Part shown: positions 25,701 through 37,700 of the stretch, piece by piece
Layout of the letters: each line of letters begins with the position of its first letter
How positions within the stretch are numbered: position 1 is the first letter of the stretch
NCBI RefSeq assembly: GCF_030269925.1
Contig: NC_085107.1
Span: 5,642,001-5,706,000, forward strand
Reading direction: 5' to 3'
Origin: Bombyx mori
Taxonomy: Eukaryota; Arthropoda; Insecta; Lepidoptera; Bombycidae
Length of the DNA: 64,000 bases
The notes under the pieces: model-generated
Database searches by the model: none
The model's input: the letters and a program-made list of their open reading frames with translations, nothing else
What the model was told of the DNA's origin: nothing
Translations under genes and position numbers: made by a program

Positions 25701-28700
25701 ACAGTATGCAAGTAAACAATGTACATTCGATATTTGCATAACACGAGACGGGTGACCGAGTCATCAGACCTGCATTTATTCAAATGTAACCTATATTTTA
25801 CATTTCAATAAACGCAACGAAACCATTGAACTCTGGATGTGCCTGCCATGTGTCACGGAATTTATTGTAACAAATCCCGTTCCGATGTCATAGTGTAAAC
25901 AAGCGATTACAAATGCAAAAGCATTGGCACATGCATAAATCAAGAAATTCGCTACTAATAAAAACATCTTATAAAAACAATCGTCGCTTAATAAGAAGTC
26001 GTAAATGATAAAACAAGTGCTGGTTAGAAGGTTCGCATTGGAAAGTATGTTGGCCTCCAACATTTGTACCAACCTCCGGCGCCATGTACCGCTTGGTGCC
26101 CACACGGTTGGTCGACGGTACATCAACAGAGTCGTTCGAGACATTGTGGCGCACGGCAAGCCCGAGATCCCCGATCACGCAAGACAAGTTGCTTTTCACC
26201 AATATGTTTTTCGATTTGAGATCCCGATGAGCTATAGCCGGCTTTCCTGTTCAAATAATAAGTCTCATTTGTATCCCAACCGAAATTGTGTAAAAATTCC
26301 GGAACATAATTACAGAGAAATTCTATTATTAGATATGAAATGTAAGTACAATCCCATACTCGAGTAAGCACGCTTTCCTGCGCACATGTAAGGGCACCCA
26401 CGCTTACCTTTATACCCGCTCGGTACATTTACTCACATATTTGTGCTTCCATGTAGTAACAGTTAATATAATTCGTTTATATTCGAACGAGCGTGTACCT
26501 GATGTTTCTAAATTTACAAGTCTCGATGAAACCTTACATTTGAAGCACGCACGAGAACATTAATAATCAAATTAATAAAATTTCAATATATTACGAGCAA
26601 ACTACGCTCGGGATTTGTACTGAAAACAAGAACTTTCGTCAACTAAAGTTTGTTGTTATTCAACTAATGTTATGATGAAAACGTAAATTTTCAAGTACAT
26701 GTAACGCAATAATGTAGCTCAATCAAATACTGTTTGAAATACGAAAAGAATTACGAGAGAAGAGAGAAGAGAAAAGAAATACGAGAAAATTTTGAAATTA
26801 GTTAAAAAAATCGTTGGTTAACTTTCGTTATAATTGAATCTAACAAATTACAAAATTAAAACGTTTGAACATTGATGGTAGGTACCTCCTCAATACATTT
26901 CTTATCAAGATGCTCTCGATTTATGTATTGACTAAATGTATCTGCAATCCTGTTCGCGGTTGCTTCGCTTCCAGCGTACCCGTAATGGATTATTTTTTAA
27001 TGTTCTATTTTTAAAATCATTGAGAAAGAAGCTTATTCTATTGTGTGGGAAAACTTCTACGTGTTTTTAAGTCTCGTCTAAGTCGTAAGAATCAGTTAAG
27101 AGGGTCAAGTCTGGACAAATAAAAATATTTTTATTTTTATTTTAGTAAAATTAAAGTTAGTTTAGAAAAATATGCTTTGATTTGGAATTCACAGTTCAAC
27201 ACTTCAACTTTGTTATTGTATTTTATTTAGAATAACTTATAAAATTCGTTTTTTTAATTTATAAGTAAGTTATTTTGATTACCTTTTGTGCCGACAATGT
27301 CCATATGCAAATGAGCTAGTCCAGTTGCGATGGAGAGGGACATCTTAATGAGCGTGTTCGAGTCGATTGATTTTGCAGTAAGGAAATCAAATAGAGAACC
27401 ATTTTCATGATAATCAGTTATCAACCATAACTGAGTCCACGTCCCATTATCTGTTACCGTAAATTCGTAATTAACTTACCAAAATAAAAAATATAGTTAA
27501 GCAATTTGTCTCTGTGTTTTTAGAGTTTAGCTTAATGTTATGTACATAGCCCGTCTAACCTTTATTATCAGCCGCAATGAACCCAAGGATATTTTCATGC
27601 CGCAACATCACGGTCTGGTAAATTTCCGCTTCCCGGAACCAAGAACATTCCTCGCGAGATGAAAATATCTTAACCGCGACGTTCTCACCCCTCCAACGAC
27701 CACGCCACACCTCGCCGAAACGACCCTTTCCAATTATGTCCACCAGTTGGATCTGGCGTGCGATACTTCGCTGCACCAGAAGCGGTAATCCTGATACACA
27801 ACATTTGACAAACTATTTTTTGTTATCAATACCTATTGAATAGACGTTTGGCGTATTCATGCGCTACTAATGTGTTGATTATGTGGCAGGTCGAAAACTA
27901 TAAGAAATTAACATGTTTTCACGAACGAATTCACCGACGAAGGTGAGCTGTCGTGAAATCAAATTTCGTTCACCAAGATTTACGTGGAATTACTGAAGCT
28001 TATTATAAGCTCGTAAAGGCCAGAACCACAGTCCTGTCTCTAATCTAAATCAATAATGCATTCTTTCACGTTATGCTGTCGGTGTTACTAATGGTTAATC
28101 AATAACCACGTAGCACCAGCGGTCGCGAGTTCATCTGCCTTTAAACGAACAACAAACAAACAAACAAACATAAGTACAATGTACGCGCACCAAAACAAAA
28201 CTCTGCTTAAAACAATTAACGTTTCAATTTCACGACCCGCACCCTCTCGGTAATTACATTGCAGAAAATTTTAATTTTAATAGTCTCGAGTTTCCTACGA
28301 GACGGCGCGCGTACCTTGCCAATTATTTATTAATATCATTCGGTGCATTCAATTATGAACAACTTTGCACCGGGTTCGACGAATATTGAACTATAGCGCG
28401 TCTAGCCCGTAAGTGACTCTTAATTGAGTTATTTATCGTAGCACGAGAGACGATATTTAATGGCAGCGACGCTAACCAACTGGAATTTCTCGTCTCTCTA
28501 GGATAGATTGCCAGTGGCCTGGACGAAATTGAATTATGACTTACCAGATCCAGAGCCAGACGTCGTTAGTTCAATCATATCTCTGATAGTGGTGGTGGGT
28601 GTATTAAGTATGTGTTTGGTCTCGTCCTCATCCGGGTAAGGCCGTGGCGGTCGTTTCCCGTCGGCTCGCCATTTCTTCGCCCACCACAGACTTAAAGCGA

Positions 28701-31700
28701 CGCATATGGCGAATACAACAAGTCCCATGATCCAAGGCACAACCTGCCATGCCGTCGCGGTCGGGCTCGTCTCTTTGATCCAGAATTCTACACGTTATTC
28801 GGGGTATCGTAATTTTCGTTGATACAATGACTTTTAAGATCTGGTTATTCCAAATTTATGTATTTTCATACATATTTTTTTTTTTTTTTACTTAGTGCTC
28901 AATCGACATTGATTATAAAAATAAAAAATTATATAATTTTACCTGAATTGCTGAAAAACATATTATGAAAATCTTGTTTAAGCAAAATAAGATTAAACCA
29001 AAATACACAAACACCCTTCCTTAATAAGCATTTTCATGGGTATTTATTTATATGAACAAGAAAAATTAACTTTTAAATTGTGACAGCTTTATTCGTATAA
29101 CTTACATACCGAACCCCGAATTGAGAATGATCCTTTTTTTATTTGGCATCGTTTGTGAGACGATATCAAAATCAAAACCCTTTTTTATGTTTTGAATTTT
29201 TATCAAATTTCACAAGGACGAGGTTGGATAATCTTCTGTATCACCCTATTAGTATAATATAAACATTTATACAGTGATAAATTGTATTTTATTTGATATT
29301 CAACCAAACATCGCATCGTATGAAAATCGTTTTTATTCTCTATGACGGATTTAATAAAAATATCGGAGTTCTTTTGATATAATTCAAAGTTTATTTTAAT
29401 CAATATATTTTCTTTTTCGTAATTCAACATGTTTAATAACAAAGAGTACTATACTAATATAGAAATCTACAGTAGTTTTTACGGATGTTCCGTTATGACT
29501 ACTGAACCATGCATCTAATTGACTTGAAACTTGGTATAGTAATCGGCAAACTTCTTGAGCAAATGACCTTGACTGCGCAGAACCGAATTTTAGATCACTT
29601 TGGTGGTGAGGGCGAGGCGCGACGGCAGGGGAAATCGTATCGAGCGCGTTATTGGTAGATCAGTCGAACCATGCGTCCCGCACCGCGCCCTCATTCCGCT
29701 TGCTCCCAAAAGTACGCTTGCGTACAGTGGAAAGTCTATCGTTATTAATCGTTAAGTTATTTGTTATAATTGCTTGTGGACTTTGTTGCCATTGCTATTT
29801 GTTGAGTGTTTGTTGATTTTTTATAAAACATACACTATGCCGTGACAAACTGGTGTAGTACTTAAAAGAAAGGGTAGAAAATTTGTGTACGATGTATATT
29901 GCTTCATTATAAAACAAGGGAAGAATGATATGGAAAAATTAAAACAGACTTCGGAAGCAACAAAAACATCAGTGAGTACTGTTAGGTGCATTATTAACGA
30001 AGCTAAAGGCTCTAGCTTGCTCGCCGTGTTTCGGACTCCGGGTAAGAAAAGATCAGGGAAGAAGAAAGTTACCGGAATGGATAGTTTCGTTCAATCTGTA
30101 ATAAAAAGATGTAATCATAATAACTACATAACAAGCAGCAAAACTCCGTACCGTAGAAAGGATTCGAAAAATTTAAAGAAGATATAAATTTTAATGGCTC
30201 GGAATGAAGCTTACGACGAATTATGAAAGAGCTAGGCTTCAGATGGAAGAAAAGAACAGAAAATAATCGGAAGCTGGTAAATGAAAAAAGTAACATTCGA
30301 TTACTACGAATCGAATATCTTCAAAAAATAATAAATTATAGACAAAAAAGAAGAACGAATCGACCGAGTTGTAAACTACGCCGATGAGCCCTATGTCGAC
30401 TCATCACGATGATAGCGACTCGGGTGATGAAAACAGTGATGATGATGATGGTCAAGATTATGATAACGAAAAAAAAATTACAAATACCAGCTTCGCTTCA
30501 ACTGAACCAAGACCTGGCAACAGCTCTAGTTTTGACTTAATAGAAGGAATATCTATTTTACACCAAGATTAAATTATTACAATTATTAACCTATATGTTT
30601 TGTTGATGTTCTAATAAATATATAAATAAATACATATGTTGATTTTAATAATTTAATAGCATTATGACGCAGAGTAAGTAATGTTTTTGCACGTGAGTGT
30701 ACCATGCGCAAACTTACCCCCACTACGTCAACAAATGCTCAAGAAGTTTGCCGGTTATTATATCCGTGTAGAAAATACATGTACTTAATGTGGATAGGCT
30801 AATATTTATATGAGTGTTGGACTCCCTAAACCAGTTGCGGGGGCATTAATGATCAGAAACTTTGTGGGGATGAGAAACAATAATGTTTACTTTAAATGCC
30901 CAGCGAAGCGGACGGGTACAGCTAATTAAATAATAAACACAAAACAAAATTTTACTATAGCATTCCATCCTTTGCAGACAAATGAATTAAAACATCAGCT
31001 CGATGAACTTTAATGGATTATCTATCGGAAGTGTTCTGCTCTTCAAATTTTATTAAATTCTCCGCCGTTCACTAAGGCGTCGCCCACTCAGCCATGTCGC
31101 ACGGCTTCGTCGATTCTATTAGCAGCCATCTTTTCCTAAATAATAGCACCCCACCGGTCCCTATATGCGCTTGAAATGCTTCACACCCCTACCTCCCCTT
31201 GTTATCTCCAGACAAAATTTAATATCGCCACCGATAGGGTATTTTCTGTATTTTGGTTCTAAATTATAGTTTGATATGTGCAAACTAAGCTTCTAAAAGC
31301 AGATTAAACTTCATTATAATACTAGTTACTTAACGTGCCGTTTATGTGAAATATTTTTCTTAAACATGAAAATCCACATGCAAACGCATGCAAACATGCG
31401 TTCACGATGCATAAAATACTCTTAAAATAGAAACTGCTGCGCATAATCCGATCCCAGAATATTTGTACGTCTCGGACTTACTGAATATTTTGTATTATTT
31501 GAAGAGGTTATATACGTATACTTGTTAGACAATGTAAAAGTTTGTTTGTTGTTGAAGTGTGCATTATTACCAAAGTTCAATAATACCCGATAGAATCTCG
31601 TAAGTCTGTTAGTATTCAATTAAAGTACACTTCCACCACCGTCGATTGAAATATGTTAAGATAAGAAAGTATAGAATTCAGTGGCAAATGTTAATAGCTA

Positions 31701-34700
31701 CTGTGCGTGTAAGTTAGTTTTTCTATATGAATATTACACATGCTAAGAGCAAGAAAACCGGCTCATGATCACTTACGTAAATATACAACGTCGCTGTGAA
31801 AAGTACATTGTCATACCCTTATGAAGTCAGGAATATTCAACTTGTTGCTATGCCGTCGCCTTCCCATCATGCCATTGCTATAAATGCAATTATTCCCGGA
31901 TACTTTTTAAATATATCTTTCAATAATCATTCAACTTGTAATAACAAAAATACCTCGGAAAGCTTTCGTTACGCAAAATGTCTTTCCTGTTTTTTTCCCT
32001 CAGATATGGCGCTTTATTTCATGGATTATTGGCTGTCTACTACATTCATACCACTAGGGAGTGCCCCAGAGTTAACACAAGTCTGAACATTAACTATATG
32101 TATTGGACGATCCACGGGGCGAATATCTGATGATTTGATTCAACATTCACATGCAAGACGAATTGATGACTCTGTTTTTTTCAATTGAGATCAGTAAGTT
32201 AACATTAAACATATGTTTCAACATGATCGGACTGAACATTACGTATTGTTGGACATCACAAGAAAGCTGCCCGAAAAATGCGCCCCGACGACACATTCCG
32301 AACCCTTACCGTACCTGCGAAGATGTCGCGGTTACAGTAGTCCGAGGCGCAGCAAATTATATCGGAGCGTTCGTCTTCGCGACACCAGACGGGCTTGTCC
32401 CCCGGTGGGAATATATTGTGACGGTCCCAACATCTACGTCGACAAATTATTACATTAGTCGCAGGATAAACTCTTGTGTCCTAATGGCCCTAACGGTGAT
32501 CAGTGCCGGTCTACGAAAATAAAACTTAGTCGTATTAGAACAAAACAAAAAAAATTATGGCGAGCATGCAGTCTTGCACCGAACACCAAGCCTGCACCGG
32601 ACCGGCTGCTGGCGTCGTATGCGGGTGGCAGAAGCTATGTGCAGAGTTAGCGGCACATCGATGGCTACTTGTACGTCGCTCCTACCTGGCGGCTTCGGAT
32701 GCAGCTCCTGGAGTATCTCTCGATTGCACATGTCATGTACCTTACAACATCTTATCATCAACGACTCATTTTTAGTTTTCGTCGTGGAGCAACTGAAGGG
32801 GTGCTCGATGGGCACTGACGATTTGAGGTCGAGACAGCTGCGCCGCAAGTGGAACCACCATACATTATGTTTAGTAGGTTAAAGCAAAACCAACGCACAC
32901 TCGAAAAATATAATTTGTTAAGAGAACGGCACATCATTCAAAACATACTAATTCGATTGCGACTCGGAGGTACGGCGGCGCGTTCTTTATACTTAGTAGG
33001 TACATATTCAAATCACTAATTCATAAGCGATATTTGTTAGAGTATTGGCATCTCAACACAAAACTTAATAGGAAATGGCAATGCAATTATGTTTCTCTAA
33101 TACATCAAACAAACTCAAAATCTGCAAGTTCAAGTAGTATCACACGGCCACATGTGCTCGGATAAGCTTACCCATTTCTGAGTTGTGTAGTTTAGAAAAT
33201 TTCTGTCGGGTAATCTCATCGGAATTGCAGAAATCAGTTTTACAGCAATAGATCGATTGATTTTTGCATGTTACTGGATTCTCGGGTGGTAACGATTCGT
33301 TCAAGTTCATACAGCTTAAGGCCGCCTCACTACAGAAACGTCAATCATTCCATAGGAATGCATTAGGTTATTGTGACCATGGACAATACCGTTTTTTTTT
33401 TAAATCATTTAAAAAACGTTGTTTTGACTTGAGTTTGCCAATTTTATTGTTGTTTTTTTTTTCTTCTAATTTGGCAATATATTAATATGTACCTCTGTTA
33501 TTCGTTTTAAACACTTTTATTTGAAAACTATTGGGAATTTGGCCATGTATTGGTTAAATTTTATGCGCATTTAAAAATGTAAAAAGTATTTATACTCACT
33601 GGTATTGATATTTTGGAGCTCCATTTTCAAAACTGGCAGAGGCAAAACAATACCCATCAGTCTCACAGGTGGAATTGGGACATCTCTTACTATTGCAATA
33701 ACATTTCAAAGCTGCAAAATGAAATTGTTTTCAATTCTACTTTTAAAAAAAAAAACACTTGTGCACTTTCATTCGTCAAAAGTCAAGACATATCATAAAG
33801 CACAATGAAAAATTATAATTTATTAATATTTAATCATCTTCTTTGATTGAAGAGAACATAAATAATACCTATGCTTTTATATTCTCTTATCTTATAAGTA
33901 AATGCACTTTGTGTTGGTTTTAATACTATCTGAAGTAAGTAAATTGTTTTGTGTTCGATACTAAAAACGCAATATACCTACTGATTACGAAAACAAGTAT
34001 ACAATATATTATATATTTAAATATCCGAAGATTAACAGCCTGAAGGGGTCATACCGTTGTCGTTACTTATCGTTTATTGATTTTGCTAATAACTTAAAAA
34101 ATATACGAGTTCATATTTTATGTTTTTTTTTTTTTTTATCTTAAATGTGTGGACGAGCTCACAGCCTAACTGGTGTTAAGTGGTTACTGAAGTCCATATA
34201 CATCTACAACGTAATGAGCCACCCACCTTGAGATATAAGTTCTAAGGTCTCAAGTACAGTTACAACGGCTGCCCCAGCCTTCAAACCGAAACGCAATTCT
34301 GCTTCACGGCAGAAATAGGCGGGGTGGTGGCACCCACCCGTGTGGACTCATAAGAGGTTCTACCACTAGTAAGATAAAATGCTTTTGTTGTCTTGTCCTT
34401 CTTGTACGCAGCACGAAGCCATAGGTTGACACGGTCGCCCAGCAATGGATAGTACACAACACGTAACCATTCCAGAGGAGTTCGCGCCTTGTCAATTATA
34501 AAAGACACGGTGGCTTTTACTCGAATCTCTAGGCGATCAGTTAACAAAGTCCCGCAAAGATATAGCGACGTAGCTATTAATAAAAAAACACGTTATTAAA
34601 CTACCAATACTATGTGTGTTATGTTTTAGATGAACAAATCTAACTTAAGAGTTTAATTATATTAGGATTTCACGATGACCGAAATAACATTACAATTATT

Positions 34701-37700
34701 ACGGAAGACACAAAGTCTCGGATCGATTATCTGAAACTTTAGAACAACACTATTGCGATAACAGGACGTGATTTCACTACATAAATTGTCCCGTTTAATT
34801 ATTTATAAACAAATCGTATTTATCGTTGAATTTATAGGAAAATAATTATTAGTAATCACTGTATATTTAAAGTGAATCGTGTTATCTTATTATTCAACTT
34901 GATTGTAAAATAAATGTTTTAGTCTGTCAGTATTATCTATTGCAGTATTGTGTCTACAATTTTAGATGTCACTAGAGGTCCCGCAGTAGTCGAAATTCGA
35001 CTATACTTAAATTAATTGGAATTGTAAGTTTGTACACTATTATGATTGTATTTTATACTTCTATAATCACAAATTTCGCCAAGACTACACTATAAAAAAT
35101 CAAAGACAAGCAATATTTAATCTCAATTTGACAACAGACGTCAATAACAAAACTTTGACAATAAATAGTATGCATGCGTGTGTGCGTCAAATGCATGGTA
35201 TGTAGTGTGTGTAATGTTTTCTTTATTGATTTAATGTATATTTTATGCATTATTTAAAAAAAAAATTAGCATTGCGCACTTCTTCTCTATATTCTCTATA
35301 AGTATGGAAAATTTCATACTCCTCCGTCCGCGCAAATTTCGTAAAAACTGATACAAAGTTTTTGCTTCACGTATTAATATATAGATAAGTATAATACATA
35401 ATAAATCCGCATAAATTATGTGAACTGTTTGTGTGTGTGTGTGTGTACGAGTGTGTTTTTTTGTTCAAAAACAGAAACGTTTGCTTCTTCGAATTGATGT
35501 CGGGGCGACACATTGCCTATAAACATCAGCAATATCAAGGATAAATTTAATACGTTGCGAAACAAGATATTTGCACTCGAGGAGTCACTTTACATACAGC
35601 AAATAAGGATTTTTATAGATTTCTTTATGATTTCCTGTGATTTGTGCGGACTATAATTGACAGATAAATTGCTTTGAAAACGGCCGTTAAAACATAATGC
35701 AATAAGAACATATTTGATTGAGTTTTTTTTTTTTTATAAAACCGTTCAATGAAGTTGTTAGTGGATTCACTTTTGAATCATTTGTTAGTGGTAATAGAAA
35801 ACAGAAATTATTCGATTAAACAAAAAAAAAAAATGCATTTAAAACACATGCAGACCTCTCATCTCAGACGTCAAACTAGACCCGTCTGACAATTAAAAAA
35901 AAAAGAGTAGGTATCGACGATACCGGACAATAATTTAAGGTGCGACCCGAATCCCATTTAACTCGCGTTGTTACTGGTCTATATATTGTTAGACGTTTTA
36001 GTTCAAACAATAATTTTATAAGCCCTGAACACATATTTTAACTATCTCCGAGAGAATAACGGACAAATTTCACTACTTGTCTTGTCGTTCAAACTAATAC
36101 CGTCTTGATTAAAACAAATAAAAAAGGTCTTAATGTTATTACATCAATTACTCGTATTGATAAGCTCTATTTTACCTTGAAACCTATCCCCATTGTTTTC
36201 ATAGCGAACCCGTCGTCATCGCCAAAACAATAACATCTCAAATAGCTTAGTGTACATTTTATGGATAAAGTGGGCCACCTACATTGCAGATTTGCTTTAC
36301 TAGTCTTACAAGCCGGTAGAATGTTATGGTTGCGTTTTGTTTTTAAATCTCCTTCAAAGGTTTGAATGAGATTTTGGAGGGAACACCTGATCGTGCACGG
36401 ATGGGATAACTGAAACTCAGACAAAACACCGTAAAATTTATACCTACACAAATAAAATTTAAGGGTTTAACTTTCTTTTTCATGTTTTTGTGTTTATTTT
36501 CTCTTTATTAAAATACAAACACGAGACTTTTGTCCGACTGAAAATTCTGAAATGGCGCGTGAAGAATACTTTCGATAATAATATAGAGATTCTTTAATAC
36601 CTTAAAAACTTAAGAGTATCTGTGTAAAAATTTAAAAACTTTACATTATCTAAAATTTTAGCGCGAAACGAATCTAGGATTGAAATAAGCGCGTTGCTAC
36701 TATTTAGTACTAAGATTCAATTGTCGTATCTATTGAAATTCTTAGATATTGAATGAGTATAGAATAAGTTACAACTGTGTGTCGTTAAATAAAATAAATG
36801 AATATATTATGAATGAAATATTAAAATAATATGTAAAAAATCTACTGACGATCCATGATTCTTCATTGCAATCCAACTATGAAATTAAGTTGGTTAATCT
36901 GTTTGCTGTTCCGATTTAATGATTAAATGGTTCGATCGATTCAAATCAATTGTCAGTTTAGGTATTTTTGAACGAAATTTATTATTTTCTTCTTATTTAT
37001 TGCGTATTCTGTATTAGATACATTTTTTAAATCCTGTATTCAAACTGTTATTACGAACGATTGAAGCAATTTTGAAATTTATATAAGACGTCTGTTGTGC
37101 CTTAAAACTACAATGAGTTTATTCTGTGTACTAACGAAATTAGCGTAGTTATCAAAGACTCCTCCACTAATTTATGTTGTCATTGTATCATCACTTTGAC
37201 TAAGTTAATTTTCGTAGTCACAAACGTTTACACTGTGTGAACCCACGCGTCAAACCGCTACAATGTCGGTAACGTCACTCCAATTGTGAAAATCGTTTTA
37301 AATACGCACAAAATACTGAAAATTCCTTTATCCTGATATTCGGCGCTAGGAGGATGTCCTAGTAATTTATTGTAATCAACTGTCTTCGCACATTATGTTC
37401 AAATGAATTAACAAGAAGTTCAACAAAAGCAGAATTTAGAGTGGGCGTTGATAATCTGAGACTACGTAATATAACTTAAAAAGCGTAGTAATCATGTTCG
37501 AAATTGAATAGGGTTGAACAGTTGAACTTCTCTGATTTCATTTTTGACGTAGCAAGTGGGCAGTTTTTTTTATGAAATTCTATCTTATTTTCTTATTTAA
37601 TCTTGTTAAATCCAAAGGAAAACGGGTGTGGGTGATATTGAAAAAACTTATTTAGAATGATTGCTACACCAACTTGGTGCAAATGTAAATCCAAACTATC

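Larger units (their letters stand above)
29447..30928 (-). repeat. LINE 3'-tail type repeat, copy 4, split by a transposon
   Basis: Two halves, 29447-29536 and 30761-30928, reconstitute the family seen at 361-622 on the minus strand. The break is filled by the TA-flanked element at 29537-30760. Confidence 0.75.

Noticed and set aside
30384..30572. Acidic 62-codon ORF as an independent gene
   Set aside because: It lies inside the TIR-bounded transposon and fits the acidic C-terminus of its broken transposase.
28788..32314. A fourth alternative ectodomain exon
   Set aside because: Scanning by eye for the CC-x4-CN pattern in this intron found none; the stretch holds the Tc1-like element and unremarkable sequence.
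32555..32685. Open frame continuing past the donor of the babo exon 32686-32837
   Set aside because: The donor CAG|GTAGG gives the required phase, and the extension has no receptor features.
36167..36451. 94-codon minus-strand ORF as a possible further babo exon
   Set aside because: Lies before the first ectodomain exon, has no fitting acceptor/donor phase pair, and its cysteines do not fit the receptor pattern.
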